A DNA stretch of 64,000 nt, from positions 35,223,747 through 35,287,746 of the forward strand of contig CM038719.1 of NCBI GenBank assembly GCA_021613375.1, in the 5' to 3' direction. How positions within the stretch are numbered: the stretch's first letter is position 1; each line of letters opens with the position of its first letter. Of this stretch, positions 10,108-22,394 are shown one piece after another. Under the pieces are notes generated by a model that saw only the letters and a program-made list of their open reading frames with translations, did no database searches and was not told where the DNA came from. Source of the stretch: Megaleporinus macrocephalus. Its lineage: Eukaryota > Chordata > Actinopteri > Characiformes > Anostomidae. Made by a program: the position numbers and the translations under genes.

Positions 10108-10257
10108 TCACAGCCTATTTCACCTTTGTTCAGCTTCACTGATTAACTTTTAAATACTTAAACATGGCCACACAGAGCCATCCACAACACTATTAGTCCT
10201 CTTTATGGCAAGTGACACTGACCACAGCTATATAAATGATTTAACTGTTTAAGCATG

Positions 10258-10740
10258 AAATGGTTTTAAAGAAATTGCTATTGAGGTTCCTCAGGGTTCT
10301 ATCTATGGGCCAGTGCTCTTTACATTATGTGTAAATTAAGCTGGAAAACATATTGAAAATTGTGTAATTGACTTTTCTTCAGATGATTCTGTCATCTGCC
10401 TCCTCTGTAACACTAGTCATAGAACATTTGCAGAAAGATTTAATTTGTTGCGGAACTCTTTACACACTAATACAGAATGAAGGTAAGACATGGAAGAGAT
10501 ACTTTTAATAATATAAGCAAACAATTTAAATGTACAGTTATTTATTGTGTTCCATGTATTTGGGAATCTGGATGGCAAGCTATCCTTTAGGGCATATATA
10601 ATTAAAATAGGAGTTATAGAAATAGAAATATATATAAAAATAGAGCTTGTCTGTCTTAACTCTGGTCTACTGTAAAATTCGCTTGTCATCCTTGTACATG
10701 TGTCATTGATATTGATTGAATTTTACTTATGAAGCACTGT
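10258..10740 (+). mobile_element. Non-LTR retrotransposon (LINE) reverse-transcriptase relic
   Basis: One plus-strand frame near 10280 reads EVPQGSIYGPVLFTL, matching the VPQGSxLGPxLF block of LINE reverse transcriptases. A YADD-like patch (SSDDSVIC) follows near 10376-10402. Further on, about 10556-10650, fragments resembling the YLGIWLD...KL block can be read with frame changes. Stops and frameshifts are frequent, so it is dead. It sits between the D cluster and the nearest V gene. Confidence 0.6.
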
Positions 10741-11784
10741 TGAAACAACTTCTGATTATAATTATATGTATTTACTGTTTTATTCATATTATTCATATCA
10801 ACTGGCTGGTGCTGGTGATCTCACACATCTACAGAATTTGGAAATAAAATGTTTTGATGAATTCCTATCAGTGTGGAACAAATTTTCAGGGTTGTAGGTG
10901 CAATTCTGGTTTTTGTCTTATTTTTATTTTTCTTTGTGTGTGTGTTTTTTATTTGTTTTATTATTTCCATTGTACTGTATTGTGTTTATTTGTATGGTTG
11001 CAAAGGGCTGTTTTTAGTATTTATCATAGTTGTTATAGTATTCCAAGTGGTTACAAGGGTGTTGCTAATAGTTTGGATGGTTGCTGGGTTGTCAAGTGGT
11101 TTTTATGGTATTGATGGTATATGTTAGGATGGTATATGTTAGGATGTTAAGTGAATGTTAGGAGGCTTCTGTGGTACATCAGATAGAAAGATAGAATACT
11201 TATATAAAGCAATACTTACTTATATGCTTACTTACAACAATAGATTTAAAATGTTATTGGTTAAATCCCATTAAAATCCATTGCGGTATTATAACTTCAG
11301 CTGTTATCATTCTCATACTTTACAAATAGGGTTGAATTAAGATAGTATGTTGGGTAACTTGGGGGAAGAATCCTTGCCAAGTCAGATACCCCCACATCTT
11401 ATTTTCTTTAGTGATTAAATGATGGGCACAAATGTAATTTGGACACATTTACTGGACGTCTACATTGTAATTAATTCTGAATTTCATCTAGATCATTGCT
11501 TTAAGCATAGTTTTTCACTGGAAACTTTTTGGCTTATTGTCTGTCAATAAACAATACAGATTTGTGCATTTACATGAAAAGTGGTTATAGAAAACTTAAA
11601 CCTTTAAAACAAATGCTTTGTTCACTTGACAATACTTGTTTGTGTGATATACTTACTATAGTAGAAATAAGCAGAATCAAAAAAAGATGGTGGAGGAAAA
11701 CAGGAAATGTTTACTGCTTCTCCTCAAATAACAAAAGATAAAATGTTCAGTAGTAGCATATGGAACACTTTAACTCCACCCACG
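10741..11784. other. Interval between LINE relic and first V gene
   Basis: AT/GT-rich DNA without recognised genes. Overlapping plus-strand ORFs at 10854-11127 are T-rich and show no motif. No further D segment (paired 12-RSSs) was seen. Confidence 0.45.
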
Positions 11785-11823
11785 TGTTTTTATATAAGGA
11801 GGATGCTGTTTCGTGTCAGTGTG

Positions 11824-12440
11824 TCTATGTATCGCACACAGTAGTACACAGCTGCGTCTTCAGTTTGCAGGCTTTGAGCTTGTAAAGACACTGTGTTTTT
11901 ATCATCCTCTCTCGAGATGCTGAATTTAGCTTTAAGTGAATCTTTAAGGCTTCCCGAGGAGTCGCCAATCCACTCCATTGCTTTTCCTGTTGGATGTCTA
12001 ATCCAGTCTGTGGTGTAGCTGCTGTCGCTTACTGAGTATCCTGAGACAACACAGGTAATGGTGAGTGGCTCACCGGGCTTCACATACTTATTTCCAGGCT
12101 GCTGCAGTTCAACACTCTCAGTGTCTGTAGACAAATAGAACAGAATAGATTCCAGTTTGGGCGGCAAAGTAGATCCACTAAAGATGCTCACCACTAAACT
12201 TTACGTACACATTCAACAACATATTGATAGCTTTAATGCATCTAAAGCACAAGTTCAGTGTAATAGATTCTACTAAATCTAAACTTAAACCTCTTAACCC
12301 TAATGCTGTTAGTTAACTGGTAGTATTAGTAGATAAACTATAGCAGACTCTACAACACAATTTCACCTACAAGTGTAACAGTCAGTCCTTTACTTACAAA
12401 TTGCAGTTGCCAAAGCTACGAGCAGCTGAAGGAACATCAT
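11824..12440 (-). CDS. IGHV gene V1, group I (D-proximal)
   Basis: Leader exon 12398-12440 (MMFLQLLVALATAI, donor GTAAGT) and V exon 11824-12124 (acceptor GTCTACAG), joined in phase 1. Framework landmarks: ITCVVSG (first Cys), TDWIRHPTGKAMEWIG (Trp), DAAVYYCVR (second Cys). RSS on the 3' side, plus-strand coordinates: heptamer cagtgtg 11817-11823, 23-bp spacer, nonamer tgtttttat 11785-11793. CDR1 is long (SVSDSSYTT) and CDR2 short. Its closest relative in the window is the inverted gene at 53.4-54.4 kb, not its neighbours. It looks functional. Confidence 0.92.
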
Positions 12441-12531
12441 TTGAGCACTTTAGATTATGTTTTACACTTCAGCTCTGAGGTGATGGGCATAGGATGGGCA
12501 GCTTCTTCTTAAAAAATGATGAGGAGGGCAA

Positions 12532-12539
12532 ATTTGCAT
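12532..12539 (-). promoter_or_regulatory. Octamer upstream of V1
   Basis: Perfect ATGCAAAT in sense, about 92 bp upstream of the V1 ATG. This is the binding site for Oct-family factors in immunoglobulin V promoters. Confidence 0.8.
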
Positions 12540-12544
12540 AGCAT

Positions 12545-13610
<1,066 letters not shown>

Positions 13611-13615
13611 ACTAC

Positions 13616-13644
13616 AGATTTTGTTGATCTTCTCCATCACTGTG
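13616..13644 (-). other. RSS of V2 with apparent 13-bp spacer
   Basis: Heptamer 13638-13644, spacer 13625-13637, nonamer-like 13616-13624. Compared with the RSS of V7 and V5 the spacer seems to have lost 9 bp, while the ACAAA core of the nonamer is kept. Confidence 0.6.
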
Positions 13645-14185
13645 TCTCTCGAGCGCAGTAATAAACAGCAGTGTCCTCTGCTCTCAGACTCTTGGCCTCT
13701 AAGAATTGTGTGCTTGCGGAAACATCCTCAGTCAGTACAAAATGGTCTTTCATGGAGTCTGCATATATAACACTTGAGCTGCCAGAGTTTACTCTCCCAA
13801 TCCATTCCAGAGCGTTCCCTGGTTTCTGTCTTATCCAGTGCATGTAGTAGCTGGTCATCGTAAAGCCACTTATTTTACAGGAGATCTTCACAGCTTCTCC
13901 AGGTTTCTTCACCTGAGGTAGAGACTGATCCATCCTGATCTCCTGACATGAGAGATCTTAACAAGAAGAAACAGCATAACAACAAATAATGAAACTCAAT
14001 GAACCAAACCAGTATTTATCTCTTACATTGATTAAGATTTATCTCAGGTAAGAGATAACACTATTAATCTGTCTGTGCAATACATTTTAAAGTTATACTA
14101 AAAACATCTTTACACAAGCTCATAAGTACTCATTACTTTGGATGGACCATAAGATGAAACAAATGATGCTTGGAATCCTCATCAT
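13645..14185 (-). CDS. IGHV gene V2, group II, with a shortened RSS spacer
   Basis: Leader 14137-14185 (MMRIPSIICFILWSIQ, donor GTAATG). V exon 13645-13956 uses acceptor TTGTTAAG, the only nearby site that gives the correct phase, so the mature start is [12 protein letters not shown]. Landmarks: [34 protein letters not shown]. The heptamer cactgtg (13638-13644) is perfect. The best nonamer, agattttgt (13616-13624, sense ACAAAATCT, 7 of 9), is only 13 bp away, against 22 bp in the other group II genes. At 22-23 bp the sequence matches the nonamer poorly. The reading frame is intact. Confidence 0.9.
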
Positions 14186-14302
14186 CAACTTCAAGCTTTC
14201 ACAGTGGAGTCTAAATGCTGGTATGGCTAATACAGGTTTTATACGATAAGTGATTATAAAGGGATGGTGGAGCCTAAATTTACATATTCGTCTGTCTAGA
14301 GA

Positions 14303-14310
14303 ATTTGCAT
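14303..14310 (-). promoter_or_regulatory. Octamer upstream of V2
   Basis: Perfect ATGCAAAT in sense, about 118 bp upstream of the V2 ATG. At the same place in the other group II genes the octamer is altered. Confidence 0.75.
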
Positions 14311-14399
14311 CAGCCCAGTCAAATTTTGGCATGCTGCTGAAATTGAAAGAGGAAGTGTTTTGTGTTCACGAACACAAAGAATCTAAGCACTAGCAATTA

Positions 14400-15200
14400 T
14401 AGTTAGTTATAGTTGAATTAATATGATCAATTATTATCTTGTAATCTGAAATGTATGTTGTCATGGAAAACACTCACTTAGAGCCATAAACTACCTTCTT
14501 GAGAAGTGGACTAAATTTAGTGTAGTTTGAATTGATCTTGATTCCTATTGTGTAGCATTATTTAGAATAAGTGTTCATTGAGTATGTAGCTATATTCTAC
14601 ACTGTATTTATGAAGACACAAAAAATAGAGAGTATTAAAATAATAGTAAATCCATAGTTTAATAAGCATAATGTTAGAATTAATTAATGAGTATTATGTG
14701 TTAGAATAAAAGCAATTTTATGTCCCATTGCTTAACACATTTAAAAAAACTAACTTGCTATTTTTATGAGTAAACATACTTTTGAGTTGTAATAAGATGT
14801 AATAAGCATCATTTTGTACAGATTTTGTAAGTAAATGAGTTCTGCACAAAATTAAACCACCAAACATAAACTGTAACTGTAACAATATATATATATATAT
14901 ATATATGTTGTGTTATGGATCTTTCACTGCAGATGTGACGATTAGATCTGCCAGCCTGCAGAGTATAGTTATTACAAGCTCATCAGCAATTGCTTTGTAT
15001 GGACAAAAGATAACAGAAATGGAATCCTCACTATGAATGTCATTTTACAAAGAAGTCCTAAACACACCTGATTCTAATTTCTAATAATCAGGTGTTCACA
15101 TTTACATGGTGTTGTTGACGTTGGATGTCTCTGGGGTTCTGCTCATTGTTAAGAGAATGTTTACAGCTGTGGTTCATTTGTGTAACAGAAGGATGAGCTT
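14400..15200. other. V2-V3 interval
   Basis: AT-rich, with a short (TA)n run at 14886-14906. Nothing else recognised. Confidence 0.5.
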
Positions 15201-15244
15201 GAGCGGGTTTTTATACAGGTGTTTAGGCTTTTTGTGTCAATGTG

Positions 15245-15716
15245 ACTCTCGTGCACAGTAATAAACAGCCGTGTCTTCAGCTTTCAGGCTCTTCACCTGC
15301 AGGTACAGCATGTTTTTGCTGGTGTCTTTAGTGATGGAGAACTGGCCCTGTAGTGACTGGGCATATATAGTGCCTGTGCCACTATCAATACGACCAATCC
15401 ACTCCAGTCCTTTCCCGGGTTTCTGACGGATCCAGTGGTACCAGCTACTCATTGAGAAACCAGACACAGAACAGGACAGAGTGACCGATTTCCCCGGTGT
15501 CTCCACTACAGAATCAGAGGAGGTCAGTGACTGTCCATAAGTATCTGGAATAAAAGTAATTAATCAGTATATAACTTAACTAGATAATAATTCACTGCAT
15601 GCTTTTATAATGTCTCTCAGAAAAGAAAATATATTCTTAAAGATAACAGTAAGAGGTTAAAATATTTAGAACTTACACGAAATTAGTATCATTAATATAC
15701 AATAACTTAGATTCAT
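15245..15716 (-). CDS. IGHV gene V3, group III
   Basis: Leader 15677-15716 ([13 protein letters not shown], donor GTAAGT) and V exon 15245-15544 (acceptor TATTCCAG). Landmarks: [37 protein letters not shown]1 is one residue shorter than in most group III genes (SSWYHW). RSS: heptamer caatgtg 15238-15244 (one base off that of its relatives), 23-bp spacer, nonamer ggtttttat 15206-15214. The octamer position reads ATTTAAAT (about 15823-15830), a weaker form of the group III variant. The coding frame is intact. Confidence 0.9.
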
Positions 15717-16521
15717 CTTCCTGTTGAAGTTCTGACCCATCAATGGATAATGTTGAAGAAGTGCTGTCTGAGAGGTTTCTAATAACTGGGGCAGCCAAGA
15801 ATGCTCTGTATATACTAGACTGTATTTAAATAGGGAGTGTCCACAACTTAGTATGGATGAATACTTTTGACATAGTGTGTGTTCTGTTAGTGTGTTCTGT
15901 TCCTGATGCGTTAATTTAGCTTCAGCATTGTTTCCAGAAACTGAATTTCTAAATAAAAATAAAACTTTTTACAAACTATCTACAAACATTTTAAACATTT
16001 TAGGGTATATGCCATGCATATATTTATTTTCATGCATGTTCAAGATTAGCTGGGTGAGCATGATATACATCAACTAGTAATAGAGAAGTAAACATATGCT
16101 GTTAAACTGCAAATGTCAAATGGAATGTTTCTTGTAAACCACTTCTGCAGCCTAACCTCTGGTTCTGTGTTGAGATGTTCACTCAGCCAGTAAAATGTAA
16201 TAGTTGAACTTCAGAGTAAAAGCTAAGTAGAAATGGTTGAATGCCATATATTTGATGATAAAGTGTGGAACTTTGTAGAAGTTTTACTGGGCATTGGTGA
16301 ATGTAGAGTTCATTATAGAAGATCTCTTTGACAAGATGCAATTCTTTTGAAAGGCAACATACATTCCAGATCATAGAGTAAACTTTTCATTCAAATAATG
16401 AAGCATTCACGGCAATTTCTGCTCTTATGTATGATATGTAAGACACATTCATGCATTATTTTCTTTTTCTACACATTTTCTCTCCAGCACTGTAGAAATG
16501 GTTAATTAGTCAAATCAAAAA

Positions 16522-17248
16522 GACTATACTGCCAAAAGTATTTGCTCGTCTGCCTTTACATACATATGAACTTGAGTTACATCCATTCTTGATGCATAGG
16601 GTTTAATATGATGTCGGCCCACCCTTTGCAGCTAGAACAGCTTCAATTCTTTTGGGAAGGCTTTCCACACAGTTTAGGTGTTTATGGGAATGTTTGACCG
16701 TTCTTTCAAAAGCACATTAGTGAGGTCAGACACTGATCAAGGCTCGCAGTCTTCGCTCTAATTCAGACCAAAGGTGTTATATTCAGACCAACGCTGTGCA
16801 TTGCGCTTGGATGCAGCTGCTCAGCCATGAAAACCCATTCCATGAAGTTCTCCACACACTATTCTTGAGCTGATCTGAAGGCCATGTGATGTTTGGAGGT
16901 CTGTAACAACTGACACTGCACTATTCACCTCAGCATCCATTCACCCCACACTGTCATTTTACATTCCCAATCGCTTCCACTTTGTTATAATACTACTGAG
17001 AGTTGACTATGGAATATTTAGAAGTGAGGAAATTTCAGGACTGGACATGTTGCACAGGTGTCATCCTATCAAGGTACCACACTGGAGTTCACTGAGCTCC
17101 TGAGAGCGACCCATACTTTAACTAATGTGTGTAGAAGCAGTCTGCATGACTAGGTGCTTGATTTTATACACCTGTAGCCATGGAAGTGATTGGAACACCT
17201 GAATTCAGTTTTTTGGATTGGTGAGTGAACACTTTTGGCAATATAGTG
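16522..17248. mobile_element. Internally deleted Tc1-like transposon, copy 1
   Basis: About 727 bp, ending in matching inverted termini (left gactatactgccaaaagtat, right the reverse complement of cactatattgccaaaagtgt). Minus-strand patches of Tc1 transposase can be read, for example the region encoding (L)xRRLxxRP and INTLxNxVESLP-type sequence, but the middle of the gene is missing. It is non-autonomous and in the same place relative to V genes as copies 2 and 3, so it was copied by duplication of the segment rather than by three insertions. Confidence 0.8.
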
Positions 17249-17335
17249 TTAATTACTTCAAATGGACACAAGCTAATTAACTAGTTTTTAATTAACTCAA
17301 ACATTTGTTGGAATAATTCCTTGGTCCTTAAAGCA

Positions 17336-17470
17336 TCAATGCAACCAATCCATTCCAGTCCTTTCCCAGGTTTCTGTCAGATTCAGCACAACCACCTACA
17401 AGAAAGTCCAGACATTCCCCGGGTTGCTCCACCACTGATACAGAGAAGGCCAGTGACTGTCCATAAGCAT
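17336..17470 (-). pseudogene. Group III V relic, copy 1
   Basis: The minus strand keeps the acceptor (CAG before 17470) and a YGQSL start, then a framework 1 with GECLDFL and a stop in place of the first Cys region. It jumps by frameshift into the GKGLEW part of framework 2 and ends there. No CDR2, framework 3, RSS or leader was found. It lies just beyond a Tc1 end. Homologous relics are at 21.8 and 27.9 kb. Confidence 0.75.
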
Positions 17471-17739
17471 CTGGATATCTGGTACCAAGAAATTTGGAAT
17501 AAAACTGTTACAAACTATTTAATATTTGTTCTTAAAGAGGACTTGATTTTGGCAGGGTCTTGTTCTTAACTCAGCCTCATTCTTATTTGGACATGGACTC
17601 AACTTGCTCTACAGTAAAGAACCCTGATAAAGTCCGAGACTATGGTGAGTCTAGAGAGCTCAGAGCTCTGTTGAGATCAAAGATCAGTCTCATCGTCATT
17701 ATGGAATTCCTCTTAGTGGACGTGACTACAGATCTGCCC

Positions 17740-17855
17740 ATCCATCCATTATCTTGCGCTTTATCCCACTAGTCGGGGTCATGGGGGTATTGGAGCCTTG
17801 CTGTGAGGAGACAGTGCTAATCACCACACCACAATGCCGCGACTACAGATCTAGA
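17740..17855 (-). mobile_element. Truncated tRNA-like SINE, copy 1
   Basis: The reverse complement contains gcggcattgtggtgtggtg, the 5' end of the SINE seen in full at 58.5 kb, fused directly to its 3' end (gactagtgggataaagcgc). The middle is deleted. The same truncated copy recurs at about 22165-22262 and 28340-28442 in the duplicated units. Confidence 0.6.
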
Positions 17856-17909
17856 GTTCGGTTATTGGGGTAGTATTTGTTCAGCTGCCCCATCAGCTTC
17901 GTCACTGTG

Positions 17910-18344
17910 TCTCTCGAGCGCAGTAATAAACAGCAGTGTCCTCTGCTCTCAGACTCTTGGCCTCTAAGAACTGTGTACTTGAGGAAACGTCCTCACTCAG
18001 TATGAAGTGGTCTTTCATGGAGTCTGTCGTATCCAGTGCATGTAATGCTTGGTCATATCATATCCAGAAATCTTACAGGAAATCTTCACACTTTCTCCAG
18101 GTTTCTTCACCTGAGGTGGAGACTGATCCATCCTGATCTCCTGACATGAGAGACCTTAACAAGAACAAACAGCATAACAACATACAATAAAACTGAATGA
18201 ACTAAACAGAGAAATTATTCCTAAAATAAAGTAGGATCTTAATGTTGTACTTAAATCAGATCATCACATCACTACATAACAATCTCATAAGTAGTTACTT
18301 TGTATGGACCACAAAATGAAACATATGATTCTGGAAATCTTCAT
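17910..18344 (-). pseudogene. Group II V pseudogene with 70-bp internal deletion
   Basis: Leader 18299-18344 (MKISRIICFILWSIQ) and V exon 17910-18154 are otherwise like V7. A stretch of 70 bp covering framework 2 and CDR2 is missing at about 18024-18028, shifting the frame. The ends of the deletion share tctg, a 4-base microhomology. The RSS is intact: heptamer cactgtg 17903-17909, 22-bp spacer, nonamer agtatttgt 17872-17880. It could still recombine but not encode a V domain. Confidence 0.88.
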
Positions 18345-18399
18345 GATGTCACGTGAAGTCTCACTAATACAGTTACTACAGCTTTTTTGTAATGGGTGA

Positions 18400-19560
18400 T
18401 TATAAAGAACTTATTGAACCTGAATTTACATATTCCTCTCTCTAGAGGTTTAACATCAACCTATTCAAATTTTCAGAAGGTAGTAGACGTGCTGATTAAG
18501 GGAAGCTGAAGCTCCTCCTTTTACTGTTAATGCTCCATCACCTCGTTCAGAGAATAATGTTATGGTTTTATGACATATTTCATGAAGCTCTGTATGTACA
18601 GTAGATACTAAAATATGTTTGATATAAGTCTGAGTACTTCTGGTACTTTTGCAATGTCTATGTACATGCATATTCAGATTTTAAGCTCATAATAAATTTA
18701 CTTTAAAAGAATTATATATATCGTCCCTGTCCAAAGAAGTACAGGTATCTCCAAAATAGTAAAATTACAGATGACAAAACATTCTTAACTCTTAATGTAA
18801 GTAAATTTAAAAAGTATTTATTCAAAGTGATGCAGATATTGCAGAAATGCTGTCAGGGAGTTTTCTGATAACTGAAACCAGTATTTGTTCTATATTGTAA
18901 GTTAGAAATGTGACATCATGTGATATCTACTCCTTTTACGTTCACAACAGATACATTTTTGAGAGAAATTAAAATGGTTCTCTATATACCACTGTCAAAA
19001 AAATGAGGTTAAATAATGTAATTGAACTGAAATATATGTACATTTAATGCAGCTGAAAAGAGTCAATGGCAAAAGGTGAAAATGTATAATTATGTTTTGT
19101 TGATAAAAATATTATGTTCTCAAAAATATTCACACTTTGACTTGTTTTTGGACATCATTCCTAATTTAATTTCAATCAAGACCACTGAGACCAGCTATCA
19201 TTCATTCATATATGTATATATACATTCCTAACATTAAAAACTAATACAAAAGGCTCAGAAAAGAATTTGCAGATGAAAGTTCAATTATCTGTCAATTATT
19301 GCATAACAATACAATTAACTATTTAATTACATAATTTAGTTTAAGCAGAATTGCTAAATGAAAGTCATAACCTGAAACTCTTGAATAAGCATTCATTTGG
19401 TGATCCCACATGAATATGTAGCTCACTTTTAATTACCTCTAATTTTCAGGTGTTCACATTTACATGGTGTTGTTGACGTTGGATGTCTCTGGGGTTCTGC
19501 TCATTGTTAAGAGAATGTTTACAGCTCTGGTTCATTTGTGTTAACAGAAGAATGAGCTTG
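18400..19560. other. Interval between the group II pseudogene and V4
   Basis: AT-rich flank of the group II gene followed by the start of the next duplicated unit (homology to the V3 flank resumes near 19440). No gene was recognised. Confidence 0.45.
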
Positions 19561-19603
19561 AGAGGGTTTTTATACAGGTGTTTAGGCTTTTTGTGTCAGT
19601 GTG

Positions 19604-20078
19604 AGTCTCGTGCACAGTAATAAACAGCCGTGTCTTCAGCTTTCAGGCTCTTCACCTGCAGGTACAGCATGTTGTTACTGGTGTCTTTAGTGATGGAGAA
19701 CTGACCCTGTAGTGACTGGGCAAATGCAGTGCCTGTGCCACGATCAATGCCACCAATCCACTCCAGTCCTTTTCCCGGTTTCTGACGGATCCAGTGCATC
19801 CAGTAGCTGCCCATCGAGAAACCAGACACAGAACAGGACAGAGTGACCGATTTCCCAGGTGTCTCCACCACTGACTCAGAGGAGGTCAGTGACTGTCCAT
19901 AAGTATCTGGAATAAAAGTAATTAGTCAGTATATAACTTAACTAGATAATAATTCACCGCATGCTTTTATAATGTCTCTCAGGAAAGAAAATATATTCTT
20001 AAAGATAACAGTAAGAGTTTAAAATATTTAGAACTTACACGAAATTAGTATCATTAATATACAATAACTTAGATTCAT
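19604..20078 (-). CDS. IGHV gene V4, group III
   Basis: Leader 20039-20078 ([13 protein letters not shown]) and V exon 19604-19906. Landmarks: [37 protein letters not shown]2 is [12 protein letters not shown], unlike any other gene in the window. RSS: heptamer cagtgtg 19597-19603, 23-bp spacer, nonamer ggtttttat 19565-19573. Flanks up to the Tc1 element closely match those of V3 and V6. It looks functional. Confidence 0.92.
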
Positions 20079-20913
20079 CTTCCTGTTGAAGTTCTGAACC
20101 ACTGATGGATAATGTTGAAGAAGTGCTGTCTGGGAGGTTTCTAATAACTAGGGCAGCCAAAAATGCTCTGTATATACTAGACTGTATTTGAATAGGGAGT
20201 GTCCACAACTTTGGGCAGTAGTCTGGATGAATTATTTTGACATAAAAGTGTGTTCTGTACCTAATGTGTTAACTTAGCTTCAGCATTGTTTCCAGAAACT
20301 AAATTGCTAAATAAAAATGAACTTTTTACAAACTATCTATAAACATTTTAAATTGAGTATAAATCATATTTCAAAGATTTTTAGAGTATATGCAGTGCAT
20401 ATATTTGTTTTCATGCATGTTCAAGAATAGATAGGTAAGCATGATATACATCAACTAGTAATAGAGAAGTAACATATGCTGTCAAACTGCAAATGTCAAA
20501 TGGAATGTTTCTTGTAAACCACTACTGCAGCCTAACCTCTTGTTCTGTGTTGAGATGTTCACTCAGCCAGTAAAATGTAATAGTAGAACTTCAGAGTAAA
20601 AGCTAAGTAGAAATGGTTGAATGTCATGAAAGAATTTCATGATATATTTGATGATAAAGTGTGGAACTTTGTAGAAGTTTTACTGGGCATTGGTGAATGT
20701 TCATTCTAGAAGATCTCTTTGACAAGATGCAATGCTTTTGAAAAGCAACATACCTTCCAGATCATAGAGTAAACTTTTCATTCAAATAATGAAGCAATTA
20801 CATTAAAGTTATGCTTTTATGTATGATATGTAAGACACAGTCATGCATTATTTTCTTTTTCTACGCATTTTCTCTCCAGCACTGTAGAAATGGTTAATTA
20901 GTCAAATCAAATA

Positions 20914-21657
20914 GACTATACTGCCAAAAGTATTTGCTCGTCTGCCTTTACACACATATGAACTTGAGTTACATCCATTCTTGATGAATTAGGGTTTAAT
21001 GTGATGTCGGCCCACCCTTTGCAGCTATAACAGCTTTGATTCTTTTGGGAAGGCTCTCCACACGGTTTAGGAGTGTGTTTGTGGGAATGTTTGACCGTTC
21101 TTTCAGAAGCACGTTTGTGAGGTCAGACACTGATGTTGGACGAGAAGGCCGGGCTTGCAGTCTTCGCTCTAATTCAACCAAAAGGTGTTATATTCAGACC
21201 AACGCTGTGCATGGCTTGGAAGCAGCTGCTCGGCCATGAAAACCCATTCCATGAAGTTCTCTACGCACTATTCTTGAGCTGATCTGAAGGCCATGTGAAG
21301 TTTGGAGGTCTGTAACAACTGACACTGCACTATTCGCCTCAGCATCCATTCACCCCACACTGTCATTTTACATTCCCAATCGCTTCCACTTTGTTATAAT
21401 ACTACTGAGAACTGACTGTGGAACATTTAGTATTGAGGAAAATTCAGGACTGGACTTGTTGCACAGGTGTCGTCCTATCACAGTACCACACTGGAGTTCA
21501 CTGACCTCCTGAGAGCAACCCATACTTTAACTAATGTGTGTAGAAGCAGTCTGCATGAATAGGTGCTTGATTTTATACACCTGTAGCCATGGAAGTGAGT
21601 GGAACACCTGAATTCAGTTTTTTGGATTGGTGAGTGAACACTTTTGGCAATATAGTG
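20914..21657. mobile_element. Internally deleted Tc1-like transposon, copy 2
   Basis: Same element and same flanks as copy 1. The left flank keeps a TA dinucleotide (20912-20913), the Tc1 target. The best preserved transposase patch is the minus-strand ORF 20996-21181, which includes RPSRPTSVSDLTN and ends KGGPTSH, a typical Tc1 transposase C-terminus. The central catalytic part is absent. Confidence 0.82.
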
Positions 21658-21744
21658 TTAATTACTTCAAATGGACACAAGCTAATTAACTAGTTTTTAA
21701 TTAACTCAAACATTTGTTGGAATAATTTCTCGGTTCTTAAAGCA

Positions 21745-21879
21745 TCAATGCAACCAATCCATTCCAGTCCTTTCCCAGGTTTCTGTCAGATTCAGCACAA
21801 CCACCTACAAGAAAGTTCAGTCATTCCCCGGGTTGCTCCACCACTGATACAGAGAAGGCCAGTGACTGTCCATAAGCAT
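21745..21879 (-). pseudogene. Group III V relic, copy 2
   Basis: Homologue of the relic at 17.4 kb, with the same truncation after framework 2 and the same frame damage. No leader or RSS. Confidence 0.72.
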
Positions 21880-22164
21880 CTGGATATCTGGTACCAAGAA
21901 ATTTGGACTAAAACAGTTACAAACTATTTAACATTTGTTCTTAAAGAGGACTTGATTTTGTCAGGGTCTTGTTCTTAACTCAGCCTCATTCTTATTTAGA
22001 CATGGACTCAGCTTGCTCTACAGTAAGGAACCCTGATCAAGTTCGAGACTATGGTGAGTCTAGTCTGAGCTCTGTTGAGATCAAATGTCAGCTTGGATTT
22101 GATTTTGTCTCATCGTCATTATGGAATTCCTCTTAGTAGACGTGACTACAGACCTGTCTGTCCA

Positions 22165-22262
22165 TCCATTATCTTGCGCTTTATCCCACTAGTCAGGGTC
22201 ATGGGGGTATTGGAGCCTTGCTGTGAGGAGACAGTGCTAACCACCACACCACAATGCCGCGA
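22165..22262 (-). mobile_element. Truncated tRNA-like SINE, copy 2
   Basis: Same internally deleted SINE as at 17.8 kb, reverse orientation, at the same place in the duplicated unit. Confidence 0.55.
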
Positions 22263-22291
22263 CCACAAATCTAGAGTTCAGTTATTCAGGT

Positions 22292-22394
22292 AATATTTGT
22301 TAAGCTGCTTCATCATCTCCATCACTCCATCTCCATATGTGGGTTCATCAGTTGTACCGGAGTTCACAAATCCAATCCATTCCAGAGCTTTTCA
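22292..22394 (-). pseudogene. Group II V fragment
   Basis: A degraded RSS (nonamer region taatatttgt at 22291-22300, heptamer reduced to cactcca) is joined directly to CDR2 and framework 2 sequence like that of V7 (atatgtgggttcatcag), ending in ccattccagagctt. Framework 3 is deleted, and framework 1 and leader are missing where foreign sequence begins near 22395. Not functional. Confidence 0.75.
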
